DNA of 64,000 bases. Source: Sphingopyxis terrae subsp. terrae NBRC 15098. Lineage in GTDB: Bacteria; Pseudomonadota; Alphaproteobacteria; Sphingomonadales; Sphingomonadaceae. Positions within the stretch are counted from its first letter, which is position 1; every line of letters begins with the position of its first letter. The position numbers and the translations under genes were made by a program. The notes beneath the pieces were generated by a model. That model was given only the letters and a program-made list of their open reading frames with translations, had not been told where the DNA came from and ran no database searches. The DNA lies in assembly GCF_001598815.1 (NCBI RefSeq), contig NZ_BCZQ01000014.1:62001-126000 (forward strand), read 5' to 3'. Shown here piece by piece: positions 26,241-35,131 of the stretch.

Positions 26241-27836
26241 ATGGACTGGAATTTCGGCGACCTGCTGGACGCGACCGCGGCGCATGTGCCGGGCGATCGG
26301 CCCGCAATCATTCGCGGCGACCAGGTCACTTACTGGGCCGATTTCGACGCACGCTCGAACCGGTTGGCGCGCGCGATGCTGGCGGCGGGGCTACCCGTCG
26401 GCGCGCGCATCGCGATCCTCGCGCGCAACATCCCCGAATTCATCGAAATTGCTGCCGCCGCGTTCAAGGCGCGACTGACGCACGTCAATCTGAACTACCG
26501 CTACACGACGTCCGAGATCGAATATGTGCTGCGCGACTGTCAGGCGGCAGGGCTTTTCTATCAGGACGAGTTCGGTCCGGTCGTCGCGCCGCTGATCGGC
26601 AGTGCGATCGACCATCTGACCTATGCCGTGCAGATCGGCGGTGACGGTGCTTATGATGGGATCGTGTCGGAGGGTGATGCGTCGCCGCTGGGGATCGTGC
26701 GGTCGCCCGACGATGGGTACCTCCTCTATACCGGCGGCACCACCGGACGTCCGAAAGGCGTGATGTGGCGTTCGGCTGACGCGCGGCGCTCGCAGCTCGA
26801 ATCCCCCGTCGCGGTATCGACGCCGGCGAGTATGGACGACCATATCGCGCAGGTGCTGAAAGGCGCAGTCGGCCGCGTCATGCCGGCCTGTCCGCTGATG
26901 CACGGCGCCGGGCTCAACAGTTCGCTCGCCGAATTGCTCGTCGGCGGTACCGCGGTGCTGCTGCCGTCGGACCGCTTCAGCGCAGAGGAATTGTGGAGCG
27001 AGGCCGAGCGGCAGGGCGTCACCCGCATCCTGATCGTCGGCGACGCCTTTGCGCGCCCGATGGCGGATACGCTGCTCGCCAATCCGGGGCGCTGGGATCT
27101 GAGCGTGCTGCGGCTGATCTCGTCGGCGGGGCTGATGTGGTCCGAACAGGTCAAAGCGGCGCTGCTTGAGGCGCTGCCCCAACTCACGCTGCTCGACATT
27201 CTGGGCGCGTCCGAAGCCTCGGGCTTCGGCTATGCGATTACCAACAAGGATCGCGCCACGCCAACCGGGCTGTTCGAACCGGGTCGGCAGACGGTGATCA
27301 TCGATCAGGAGACGGGCCGCGTGCTCGCCGACGACGAAGTCGGTTCGGGTTGGCTCGCACGCCGACCGCCGTTCGGCGCGGGCTATCACGGCGATCCTGA
27401 AAAGACCGCAAGCGTCTATCGCACCATCGAGGGGCAGGCCTATGCGGTTCCGGGCGACATGGCCGAGCGCCTGCCCGACGGGCGCTTCCGCCTGCTTGGC
27501 CGTGGCAGCATGTGCATCAACACCGGCGGCGAAAAGGTCTTCGTCGAAGAGGTCGAGGAGGCGCTGAAGCGCATCGACGGCGTCGCCGATGCGATGGTGT
27601 TCGGCCTGCCCGATCCCAAGTGGGGCAGCGCCGTCACCGCGCTGATCGAGGCAGGCGACAGTCCCGACGATCAGGCGCTTCGCGCGGCGCTCTCGCGCGA
27701 CCTTGCCGCCTACAAGCAGCCGCGCACGATCATCCGCGTTGCGGTCCTGCCGCGCCATGCGAGCGGCAAGAGCGACTATCGCAGCGGGATGGATCTCGCG
27801 CGCGCCGAAATCTCAGCCCGGATGTCCACTGGCTGA
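26241..27836 (+). CDS. Acyl-CoA ligase (AMP-forming)
   Basis: This 531-residue ANL enzyme is the second CoA ligase of the island. The motifs are the P-loop YTGGTTGRPKGVMWR (about residues 163-177), HGAGLN, the acyl-adenylate motif region GASEASG, INTGGEKVFVEEVE and the C-terminal SGKSDYR with the catalytic Lys. The layout resembles ligases of the steroid and terpenoid acid pathways. It would activate a carboxylic acid in the same operon as the crotonase and the monooxygenase. It follows the crotonase stop by 14 bp; the upstream CGGAGC is a weak ribosome site. Confidence 0.9.
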   Translation: MDWNFGDLLDATAAHVPGDRPAIIRGDQVTYWADFDARSNRLARAMLAAGLPVGARIAILARNIPEFIEIAAAAFKARLTHVNLNYRYTTSEIEYVLRDCQAAGLFYQDEFGPVVAPLIGSAIDHLTYAVQIGGDGAYDGIVSEGDASPLGIVRSPDDGYLLYTGGTTGRPKGVMWRSADARRSQLESPVAVSTPASMDDHIAQVLKGAVGRVMPACPLMHGAGLNSSLAELLVGGTAVLLPSDRFSAEELWSEAERQGVTRILIVGDAFARPMADTLLANPGRWDLSVLRLISSAGLMWSEQVKAALLEALPQLTLLDILGASEASGFGYAITNKDRATPTGLFEPGRQTVIIDQETGRVLADDEVGSGWLARRPPFGAGYHGDPEKTASVYRTIEGQAYAVPGDMAERLPDGRFRLLGRGSMCINTGGEKVFVEEVEEALKRIDGVADAMVFGLPDPKWGSAVTALIEAGDSPDDQALRAALSRDLAAYKQPRTIIRVAVLPRHASGKSDYRSGMDLARAEISARMSTG

Positions 27837-27927
27837 TCGTTTCCGGCCTGCTGCGTCCGGGGCGGACGTGCGGGCCGGAGACTTCACCGCCCGACGACCG
27901 ACTTACCGCTTCTCCCAAGGACTTCCG

Positions 27928-29550
27928 ATGCAACAGGCCAATCCCACCCGCGACACGTCTCCCCGCCGCCTCGACGCGCTGATTATCGGCGCCGGCTTCG
28001 GCGGCATGTATGCCTTGCACCGCACACGCGGCATGGGGCTCGACGCCCATCTGATCGAGGCGGGCGACGATGTCGGCGGCACCTGGTACTGGAACCGCTA
28101 TCCCGGCGCGCGCTGCGATGTGATGAGCATCGATTACAGCTATTCCTTCTCCGACGAGATCCAGCAGGAGTGGACGTGGAGCGAGCAATTTGCGGCGCAA
28201 CCCGAAATCCTGTCCTATGCGCGCTTCGTCGCCGACAAGCTCGACCTGAAACGCGACATCAGCTTCGAAACGCGCGCGACCACGGTCCATTATGACGAAG
28301 AGGCGGCGCTGTGGCGGATCGAGACCGATCGCGGCGAGGTCTATGAGGCGCGCTATTGCCTGATGGCGACCGGACCACTGTCGGTGCCGAAGCAGCTCTA
28401 TATCCCGGGTGCCGACAAGTTCAAGGGCGAGCTCTATCTCTCGGGCAAATGGCCGCACCATGACGTCGATCTCAAGGGCAAGCGCGTCGCGGTGATCGGC
28501 ACCGGGTCGTCGGGCATTCAGATCGTGCCCGTCGTCGCCGAGCAGGCCGAACATCTTTACGTCTATCAGCGGACGCCGAGCTTCACGCTCCCGATGCGCA
28601 ACCGCAAGCTCGACGAAGAATATGTCGCGCACATCAAGGCCCATTATCCCTCGCTGCGTGCGGCGGCGCGCCATTCGCTGACCGGCGGCGTGCGACCGAT
28701 CACCCACCGCCCAGTGTTCAGCGTGACGCCCGCAGAGTGCGAGAAGCTGATGGAAGACGCCTGGGCGCACAGCGGCCTGTCCTTCCTCGGCCTTTTCTCC
28801 GACCTCCTCACCAATCGCGATGCGAACGAGGTCGTCGCGGAGTTCGTGCGCGGCAAGATTGCCGAGGTGGTGAAGGATCCCGACACCGCGCGCCGGCTGA
28901 CCCCGCGCGGCTATCCGATCTTTGCGCGCCGTCCGTGCCTCGATACCGGCTATTATGAAGCCTATAACCGGGACAATGTGACGCTGAAGGATTGCCTCGA
29001 GCATCCGATCGTCGAGATCACCGAAAAGGGGATCCGCACCGCCGAGGGCGAGGTCGAGGTCGATATCATCATCGCCGCGATCGGTTATGACGCGCTGACC
29101 GGCGCGATGCTGTCGATCGATATCGAGGGCCGCGACGGGCGCAAGCTCAAGGACAAATGGGCCGATGGCGGCCGCTCGCACCTCGGCCTGATGATCGAGG
29201 GTTTCCCGAACCTGTTCGTCATCGCGGGCCCGAACGGCCCGTCGGCGCTCGCCAATTTCATCTTGCTGAACGAGCAGAATGTCGATTGGGTCTGCGACTG
29301 TATTGAGCATATGCGCAGTACCGGCCTGCGCTCGATCGAGGCGAATGCGGACGCCGAGGATCGCTGGATGGAGAAGGTGACGACGCTGGGCTCGCTGTCG
29401 CTCTATCCGACCGCGAACACCTGGTATACCGGCGCCAATGTGCCGGGCAAGCCGCGGACATTTCCGGTCTACATCGGCGGACTTGGCCGCTATCGCGAAA
29501 TCTGTTCCGACGCAGCGGCGGATGGCTATCGCGGCTTCACGCTACGATAG
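27928..29550 (+). CDS. Baeyer-Villiger-type flavin monooxygenase with degenerate fingerprint
   Basis: This 540-residue type I BVMO has the FAD Rossmann motif GAGFGG (residues 21-26), GGTWYWNRYPGARCD, an NADP Rossmann GTGSSG, and a conserved Arg in RRPCLDTGYYE. The FxGxxxHxxxWP fingerprint reads FKGELYLSGKWP, so the His is Leu. Such enzymes insert one oxygen next to a ketone, giving an ester or lactone. The substitution makes rates uncertain, but the rest of the enzyme looks complete. AAGG lies 7 bp before the ATG. It follows the ligase by about 90 bp and may be co-transcribed. Confidence 0.88.
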   Translation: MQQANPTRDTSPRRLDALIIGAGFGGMYALHRTRGMGLDAHLIEAGDDVGGTWYWNRYPGARCDVMSIDYSYSFSDEIQQEWTWSEQFAAQPEILSYARFVADKLDLKRDISFETRATTVHYDEEAALWRIETDRGEVYEARYCLMATGPLSVPKQLYIPGADKFKGELYLSGKWPHHDVDLKGKRVAVIGTGSSGIQIVPVVAEQAEHLYVYQRTPSFTLPMRNRKLDEEYVAHIKAHYPSLRAAARHSLTGGVRPITHRPVFSVTPAECEKLMEDAWAHSGLSFLGLFSDLLTNRDANEVVAEFVRGKIAEVVKDPDTARRLTPRGYPIFARRPCLDTGYYEAYNRDNVTLKDCLEHPIVEITEKGIRTAEGEVEVDIIIAAIGYDALTGAMLSIDIEGRDGRKLKDKWADGGRSHLGLMIEGFPNLFVIAGPNGPSALANFILLNEQNVDWVCDCIEHMRSTGLRSIEANADAEDRWMEKVTTLGSLSLYPTANTWYTGANVPGKPRTFPVYIGGLGRYREICSDAAADGYRGFTLR

Positions 29551-29583
29551 GTCCGGCGCGCGTTCTGATCGGGAGTGAGCGAT

Positions 29584-29745
29584 ATGTCGTCCGATAGGCT
29601 GTTCGAGCCACTGCCTCTCGCCCGCGGCAAGCCGATGAAGAATCGGCTGATGCTTGCGCCGCTTACCAACCGGCAGAGCCACCCCGACGGCACCCTGTCG
29701 GATGCCGAGCGCAATTGGCTGGAGATGCGCGCGGCCGGGGGCTTC
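29584..29745 (+). pseudogene. 5' fragment of an Old-Yellow-Enzyme-type NADH:flavin oxidoreductase gene
   Basis: The first 54 codons from ATG 29584 read as the start of an OYE-family enzyme: LFEPLPLARGKPMKNRLMLA, PLTNRQSHPDG, and EMRAAGGF. The next codons (from about 29746) have no OYE character. They are instead antisense to a TonB receptor fragment read on the other strand. The ATG has GGGAG at about 6 bp, so the 5' end looks intact and the loss recent. The rest of the gene is missing, so no enzyme activity is expected. Confidence 0.8.
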
Positions 29746-29993
29746 GACACCGAATCCTTGGAAATCAGGACGTTCGGCAGCGAGCCCGCAAAATCCTCGG
29801 CGCTGGAAATCTGGCGTTCCTGCAGATCCTCGCCCGGCACGACCTGGATCGAGATCGGAACGTCCTGCACCGACTGTTCGCGCTTCTCTGCCGTGACGAC
29901 AATTTCTTCGATCTGCGCTTGCGCCGGCATGGCGGTGATCGCCAGGGCCCCCACGGCAGCCGATTGCAGAAGTTTCGAATTCAGGCCCTTCAT
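29746..29993 (-). pseudogene. 5' fragment of a TonB-dependent receptor gene
   Basis: From the ATG at 29991-29993 the protein reads as a signal peptide (MKGLNSKLLQSAAVGALAIT, cleavage near PAQAQ), then a TonB box and early plug (IEEIVVTAEKREQSVQDVPI, SIQVVPGEDL, GSLPNVLISKDSVS). The plug stops after about 83 residues and the frame continues as antisense of the OYE fragment to 29526. GGAGAG lies upstream of the ATG. The barrel is lost, so the protein cannot be a working receptor. Confidence 0.8.
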
Positions 29994-30225
29994 TACCGCT
30001 CTCCCCATGGTCATGGCGTTCGACGCCATTCTTCTGTTTGTTTGAAATTTGACCGCCTGATAAAACCGAGCGTTCGAAAAGAAACCTCGCATTCCGCTCG
30101 TTTTGGCTCTGCTTATCGATCCGGTGCCCGCATCCGGCCGGGTCCGACATTCTTCTGTTGTCGTGCTTTTCCATTGAAAAATGGAGGAAAAATCGGCACC
30201 TCGATGTCGGGACGCAGCGCTTCGT

Positions 30226-30981
30226 TTATGCGTTGACCGTCGCCCCGCCATCGATGCGTACCCCTTCGCCGGAGATATAGCGCGCTGCGTCGGATGCCAG
30301 GAACACGGCGACAGGCGCGATGTCGCCGGGCTGGCCGAGCCGGCCCAAAGTGATTTTCCGTTCCCAATAGGCAATGAATTCGGGGTCGTTCGACACCGAC
30401 TGAGCCAATGGCGTCACGATGCTGCCCGGCTGGAGGAAATTGGCACGAATGCCGTATTTGCCAAGGTTCACCGCCATCGCCTTGGTCATGCCTGCAACCG
30501 CATGTTTCGATGTGATATAGGCGATGATGCCGGGGCCTGCGAGTTCCGACACGATCGATCCGGTGTTGATGATGCTCGCGCCCGCGCTCTTGCGAAGCAA
30601 GGGAATGGCTTCGCGGGTCAGGCGGAATACCGCATGCACATTGACCGCCATGACGCGGTTCCATTGATCGTCGGACGTCGTCTCTGCGTCGCCGGCCGTT
30701 ATGATCCCGGCGTTGTTGACCAATATGTCGATCCCGCCGAGCAGGGCGGACGCCGTGTCGACGATCGTTCCCGGTGCGGCGGGGTCGGTAATGTCGATCG
30801 CCAGCCGCGCGATCGGCCCTTCCAGCGTTTCGCTGGTCGACCATTCGGCGGAGGGCAGATCGACCCCCAGTACCGTCGCGCCCTCGGCAGCGAGCGCCTC
30901 GGATATCGCCCTGCCGATTCCGCTCGCTGCGCCCGTGACGATTGCTTTCTTGCCCGAGACTATTCCTTTTCCTGGCGCCAT
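30226..30981 (-). CDS. Short-chain dehydrogenase/reductase
   Basis: This 251-residue classical SDR has TGAASGIG near residues 16-23, NNAG, the catalytic Ser in NTGSIVSELAG, Tyr-x-x-x-Lys as YITSK, and a C-terminal IDGGATVNA. It would act as an alcohol dehydrogenase or ketoreductase with NAD(P)(H). Its position beside the Baeyer-Villiger gene and the OYE and TonB remnants suggests it made or used the ketone of this pathway. GGAGGGAAG lies about 5 bp upstream of the ATG at 30979-30981. Confidence 0.9.
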   Translation of the reverse strand: MAPGKGIVSGKKAIVTGAASGIGRAISEALAAEGATVLGVDLPSAEWSTSETLEGPIARLAIDITDPAAPGTIVDTASALLGGIDILVNNAGIITAGDAETTSDDQWNRVMAVNVHAVFRLTREAIPLLRKSAGASIINTGSIVSELAGPGIIAYITSKHAVAGMTKAMAVNLGKYGIRANFLQPGSIVTPLAQSVSNDPEFIAYWERKITLGRLGQPGDIAPVAVFLASDAARYISGEGVRIDGGATVNA

Positions 30982-31154
30982 TCTTCCCTCCCGAATGTCG
31001 CGGCCCCGCGGGCGCGCGCCGATTTTCGTGGCGATGCGTAACGCGTTTGCGGCCCGAATATCATTCGCAACCGGCTCGCATCGCCCGCGCAATCGATGCT
31101 GCTCCGTCCGGATTTCCGGTCAATCGGATCCGTGGCATTGGCACGGCTGGCGGT

Positions 31155-31943
31155 TCAGTCGGCGCGGGCGCGACCGGCGAGGCTTTTGAGACTGCGCAAG
31201 GCCGATCGCTCGGTCCCCGGGGTGGGCGTGTCACCCAGGAATGACAAGGATATGGCGCCGCGCACCGCCCCGTTTGCGGCATGCACGGGGACTGCCATGC
31301 AATAGAGGTCGCTTCGTACCTCATGCCGGTCGTAGGCTGCGCCCTCGCCGCGCACGCCGAGCAATGTGGCCCGTAATCGATCCGGATCGGTGATCGTGTT
31401 GGGCGTCAGCGCGATGAAGGGCCCCTGATCGAGATAGGCGTCGAGTTCGGCATCGGGCAGTGCAGCGAGCAGAACCTTGCCGATCGCCGAGCAATAGGCT
31501 TCGAGCTGCATATGCTCGACCGTGAACAGGTCTTCAGCCCCGCCGCGTTCCCGGACGATATAGGTGACCATATTGTCTTCGAGAACGCCCGCGTGGGCAT
31601 AGGCGCCAAAGCGGCGCGCGAGACGGGCCAAGGGATGCCGCAACACGGCGGCCAGCCGGTCGCGCCGATCCGGGCGGCCGAATGCGGCAAGACGTTGTCC
31701 GGACACATATATGCCCTTGGCCGCCCGGTCGATATAGCCGGCGCTCTCGAGCGTGCGCGCGAGCCGGTGGGCGGTTGCGACCGGCATCTCCAATTGCCGC
31801 GCGATAGCGGAGAGCCCCGATCGGCCTCCGTCCGCCAGCACGGCATCAAGCAGCTGCAACCCCTTCGCCAGCGTGCCCGATGCATAGGCTGGACGGGCCG
31901 CGGCGGGGGGGGCGGCATGGCAATGGGGCGGGGTGGCAGGCAT
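31155..31943 (-). CDS. IclR-family transcriptional regulator
   Basis: This 262-residue protein has an N-terminal winged helix (about residues 20-75: GLQLLDAVLADGGRSGLSAI and MPVATAHRLARTLESAGY) and an effector domain (about 95-255, with SAIGKVLLAALPDAELDAYL and GAISLSFLGDTPTPGTE). The start at 31941-31943 gives a normal family length. It is divergent from the hydratase / dehydrogenase / aldolase operon, and a perfect inverted repeat lies in the gap, so it very likely controls that operon. Confidence 0.9.
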   Translation of the reverse strand: MPATPPHCHAAPPAAARPAYASGTLAKGLQLLDAVLADGGRSGLSAIARQLEMPVATAHRLARTLESAGYIDRAAKGIYVSGQRLAAFGRPDRRDRLAAVLRHPLARLARRFGAYAHAGVLEDNMVTYIVRERGGAEDLFTVEHMQLEAYCSAIGKVLLAALPDAELDAYLDQGPFIALTPNTITDPDRLRATLLGVRGEGAAYDRHEVRSDLYCMAVPVHAANGAVRGAISLSFLGDTPTPGTERSALRSLKSLAGRARAD

Positions 31944-31957
31944 CCTACAAACCTTCA

Positions 31958-31978
31958 ATTTCTCGATTATCGAGAAAT
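31958..31978. promoter_or_regulatory. Perfect inverted repeat, candidate IclR operator
   Basis: Arms ATTTCTCGAT (31958-31967) and ATCGAGAAAT (31969-31978) are exact inverses around one central T. The site lies 15 bp upstream of the IclR start and about 60 bp upstream of the hydratase start. IclR proteins bind such palindromes, so this is the strongest operator candidate in the window. Confidence 0.7.
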
Positions 31979-32040
31979 AGCATTGGCGATGGCGTGCCGG
32001 CAACCCGAATAGCTGTTACCCAGCGACCGAGGAGAGGATG

Positions 32041-32820
32041 ATGTCGATCACATTCGAAGCCGTCGCCCGCCGCCTGCGCGATGCCTATGCGGGCGGTGTT
32101 GTCCCGCCGCTGCGCGATGCGCTGGATCCGACCGATGCCTCGGGCGCTTATGCGGTGCAGACGATCAACACGCGCTTCTGGGAAGCGCAGGGCCGGCGGA
32201 TTGTCGGGCGCAAGGCGGGGCTGACCGCGAAGGCGGTGCAGGCGCAACTCGGCGTCGACCAGCCCGACTTCGGCGTCCTGTTCGACGACATGCGCGTCGC
32301 CGATCGCGGACGCCTCGACCCGGCACGGACGATCCAGCCGAAGGCCGAGGCCGAGATCGCCTTCATTGTTGGCGCCGACCTGTCCGATCCCGATACGACC
32401 ACCGAACAGGTCGCGGCGGCGGTCGCGAGCGTCCACGCCGCGATCGAGATCGTCGACAGTCGCATCGCCGACTGGAAGATCACGTTCGCCGATACCGTTG
32501 CCGACAATGGCTCCTCGGCCTTCTTCGTGCTGGCGGATGACGGGTTATCGCTCGCCGGGCTCGACCTCGAAGGCGCCGCGATGGAGATGACCGTCAATGG
32601 CGCGGTCGCTTCGACCGGCGTCGGTGCCGCCGCGCTTGGCAACCCGCTCAATGCCGCCGCGTGGCTGGCGCGGATTCTCGCGGGTCGCGGCGAGCCGCTG
32701 AAGGCGGGCGATATCCTGCTCGCGGGTGCGCTCGGGCCGATGGTCACGCTGACCCCCGGCGACCATGTCGAGGCACGCATCGCCGGCATCGGTACCTGCA
32801 GCTTTAAATACAAGGCATAG
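32041..32820 (+). CDS. 2-oxopent-4-enoate hydratase family protein
   Basis: This 259-residue protein belongs to the MhpD/DmpE hydratase family of 2-hydroxypenta-2,4-dienoate hydration: an N-terminal [41 protein letters not shown], the metal-ligand Glu positions in [11 protein letters not shown] and the [15 protein letters not shown] motif. It makes 4-hydroxy-2-oxovalerate (or its C6 homologue), the substrate of the aldolase encoded downstream. AGGAGAGG precedes the ATG pair; I prefer 32041 over 32038 for spacing. It is the first gene of a three-gene operon. Confidence 0.9.
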   Translation: MSITFEAVARRLRDAYAGGVVPPLRDALDPTDASGAYAVQTINTRFWEAQGRRIVGRKAGLTAKAVQAQLGVDQPDFGVLFDDMRVADRGRLDPARTIQPKAEAEIAFIVGADLSDPDTTTEQVAAAVASVHAAIEIVDSRIADWKITFADTVADNGSSAFFVLADDGLSLAGLDLEGAAMEMTVNGAVASTGVGAAALGNPLNAAAWLARILAGRGEPLKAGDILLAGALGPMVTLTPGDHVEARIAGIGTCSFKYKA

Positions 32821-32824
32821 CAAA

Positions 32825-33781
32825 ATGACGAAGACCGCCAATGGCAAGACCAAGGTCGCGATCATCGGGTCGGGCAATATCGGCACCGACCTGATGATCA
32901 AGATCATGCGCCTGTCCGACACGCTCGAAATGGGTGCCTTCGTCGGCATCGATCCCGAGAGCGACGGGCTGAAGCGCGCCGCGCGGCTCGGCGTTCCGAT
33001 CACCGCCGACGGTCTCGATGGGCTGATCGCCATGCCCGGCTTCGCCGACATCGGCATCGTCTTCGACGCGACCTCGGCGGGGGCGCACCAGCGGCACAGC
33101 GACGTGCTGATCGCGCACGGCAAGCGCGTCGTCGACCTGACCCCGGCGGCGATCGGTCCCTGCACGATCCCGCCGGTCAACGGCGACGCGCACCTCGATG
33201 CCGATAACGTCAACATGGTGACCTGCGGCGGGCAGGCGACGATCCCGATCGTCGCGGCCGTGAACCGCGTCGCCAAGGTACATTATGGCGAGATTGTCGC
33301 CTCGATCTCGTCGAAAAGCGCCGGCCCCGGCACGCGCGCCAATATCGACGAGTTCACCGAAACGACGAGCGAAGCGATCGTAAAGGTTGGCGGTGCGACG
33401 CGCGGAAAGGCGATCATCGTCCTCAACCCCGCCGAACCGCCGCTGATCATGCGCGACACCGTCTATTGCCTGTGCGACGACGCCGACCGTGCGGCGATCC
33501 GCCAGTCGGTCGAGGACATGGTCGCCGAAGTACAGACCTATGTCCCCGGCTATCGCCTCAAACAGGCGGTCCAGTTCGAAAGCATCGGCGGCAACGCTCC
33601 GCTGCGCATCCCCGAAATGGGCGGCAGCTTTACGGGTCTGAAGGTCAGCGTCTTCCTCGAGGTTGAGGGCGCGGCGCATTATCTGCCGGCCTATGCGGGC
33701 AATCTCGACATCATGACCTCGGCGGCACTCAAGACCGCCGAGAAGATCGCGCTCCGCATGAACGAAGGAGTGGCCGCATGA
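32825..33781 (+). CDS. Acetaldehyde dehydrogenase (acylating)
   Basis: This 318-residue protein is a DmpF/MhpF-type acylating aldehyde dehydrogenase. It has the Rossmann motif GSGNIGTD (about residues 14-21), the catalytic Cys in [10 protein letters not shown] (C134), and [20 protein letters not shown]. It converts the aldehyde from the aldolase (acetaldehyde or propionaldehyde) into acetyl- or propionyl-CoA with NAD+ and CoA, and forms a channelling complex with the aldolase. The ATG is 4 bp after the hydratase stop. The 3' end overlaps the aldolase start by ATGA. Confidence 0.93.
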   Translation: MTKTANGKTKVAIIGSGNIGTDLMIKIMRLSDTLEMGAFVGIDPESDGLKRAARLGVPITADGLDGLIAMPGFADIGIVFDATSAGAHQRHSDVLIAHGKRVVDLTPAAIGPCTIPPVNGDAHLDADNVNMVTCGGQATIPIVAAVNRVAKVHYGEIVASISSKSAGPGTRANIDEFTETTSEAIVKVGGATRGKAIIVLNPAEPPLIMRDTVYCLCDDADRAAIRQSVEDMVAEVQTYVPGYRLKQAVQFESIGGNAPLRIPEMGGSFTGLKVSVFLEVEGAAHYLPAYAGNLDIMTSAALKTAEKIALRMNEGVAA

Positions 33782-34800
33782 GCTTCGACCCGACCACGAC
33801 CAAACTCTATATCCAGGACGTCACCCTCCGCGACGGAATGCACGCGATCCGCCACCAATATGGCCTCGATCATGTCCGCGCGATCGCCAAGGCGCTCGAT
33901 GCCGCAAAGGTCGATGCGATCGAGGTGTCGCACGGCGACGGGCTGCAGGGATCGAGCTTCAACTACGGCTTCGGCGCCCACACCGACTGGGACTGGATCG
34001 GCGCGGTTGCCGAGGTGCTCGAGCATAGCGTGCTGACGACGCTGCTGCTGCCGGGCATCGGGACGGTTCACGACCTCAAGCATGCTTACGAAATGGGGGT
34101 GCGCTCGGTGCGGATCGCGACTCACTGCACCGAGGCCGATGTCGCGAAACAGCATATCGAGGCGGCGCGCGGGCTGGGCATGGACGTCGCCGGTTTCCTG
34201 ATGATGAGCCACATGTCCGAGCCCGACGCGCTCGCGAGCCAGGCGAAGCTGATGGAGGACTATGGCGCGCACTGCGTCTATGTCACCGACAGCGGCGGCG
34301 CGCTGACGATGGATGGCTATGCGGCGCGCCTCGCCGCCTATGACCGCGTCCTCAAGCCGGAAACGCAGCGCGGCGTCCATGCGCACCACAATCTCAGCCT
34401 CGGGGTCGCGAACAGCATCGTCGCGGTGCAGAATGGTGCCATCCGTGTCGATGCCAGCCTTGCCGGCATGGGCGCCGGTGCGGGCAACGCCCCGCTTGAA
34501 GTGTTCGTCGCCGCTGCCGACGTCTACGGCTGGAACCATGGCTGCGACCTGTTCGCACTGATGGATGCGGCCGAGGAACTGGTGCGCCCGCTGCAGGACC
34601 GCCCGGTGCGCGTCGATCGCGAGACACTGACGCTCGGCTATGCGGGGGTTTACTCCAGCTTCCTCCGACATGCCGAAAAAGCGGCGGCCGAGCACGGCCT
34701 CGATACGCGCGCGATCCTCGTCGAACTCGGCCGCCGCAAGATGGTCGGCGGACAGGAAGACATGATCGTCGATGTCGCGCTCGACATGGCGAAGCAATAA
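33778..34800 (+). CDS. 4-hydroxy-2-oxovalerate aldolase
   Basis: This 340-residue protein is a DmpG/MhpE-type aldolase with the signature [15 protein letters not shown] at residues about 14-28 and the metal-binding [12 protein letters not shown] near 200. It splits 4-hydroxy-2-oxovalerate (or the 2-oxohexanoate homologue) into pyruvate and an aldehyde, using Mn2+ or similar. Its start overlaps the dehydrogenase stop (ATGA), so the pair is translationally coupled, as expected for the channelling complex. It ends the operon controlled by the divergent IclR. Confidence 0.95.
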   Translation: MSFDPTTTKLYIQDVTLRDGMHAIRHQYGLDHVRAIAKALDAAKVDAIEVSHGDGLQGSSFNYGFGAHTDWDWIGAVAEVLEHSVLTTLLLPGIGTVHDLKHAYEMGVRSVRIATHCTEADVAKQHIEAARGLGMDVAGFLMMSHMSEPDALASQAKLMEDYGAHCVYVTDSGGALTMDGYAARLAAYDRVLKPETQRGVHAHHNLSLGVANSIVAVQNGAIRVDASLAGMGAGAGNAPLEVFVAAADVYGWNHGCDLFALMDAAEELVRPLQDRPVRVDRETLTLGYAGVYSSFLRHAEKAAAEHGLDTRAILVELGRRKMVGGQEDMIVDVALDMAKQ

Positions 34801-35131
34801 GTCGTGCATTTCATGCGCGGCTTTGCGCAAGGGGCGCACGACGCCGCGGCGATGGAGGTCATCGCGTAGCACGATGTTACCCGGCCTCAATCTCTCATAT
34901 CGATACGGTAACACACTCCCAATTCACTGCAGTTCGGTAACCTTCTGATAATAATTTAATTTATATCAGGGTTTCGGCAGCGGTCCGGGATTTCCGTGAG
35001 ATCGGCCACACCGGGGTTCCGCAGGGGATTGATCCGCAGTTGCGTGCAATCGTCAGCAAACCTGCAAGGTTCAAGGAGTGCGGAAGCTCGCCATATGGAG
35101 TGCCCCGCGACCTGAACAAATAGGGGGGCAA
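34801..35131. other. Intergenic region upstream of the giant autotransporter
   Basis: The region between aldolase and autotransporter holds a strikingly AT-rich patch (about 34943-34972) in GC-rich DNA, a GTTACC / GGTAAC inverted pair (34876-34881, 34907-34912) and a second GGTAAC at 34936. These look like promoter or operator elements. No gene was found apart from the small frame listed separately. Confidence 0.55.
34945..34969. promoter_or_regulatory. AT-rich near-palindrome
   Basis: CTGATA (34945-34950) and TATCAG (34964-34969) flank an all-A/T centre, and the 25-bp stretch is its own inverse except at two positions per arm. It is the most AT-rich stretch of the window and lies about 310 bp upstream of the autotransporter. 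A role as a protein binding site or bend is likely but untested. Confidence 0.45.

Noticed and set aside
27730..29310. 526-codon open frame on the minus strand
   Set aside because: It is antisense of the Baeyer-Villiger gene and shows no protein family.
12681..34800. Horizontal transfer of the catabolic island as a mobile element
   Set aside because: No integrase, transposase, direct repeats or tRNA border were found, and base composition resembles the neighbours, so mobility is not supported.
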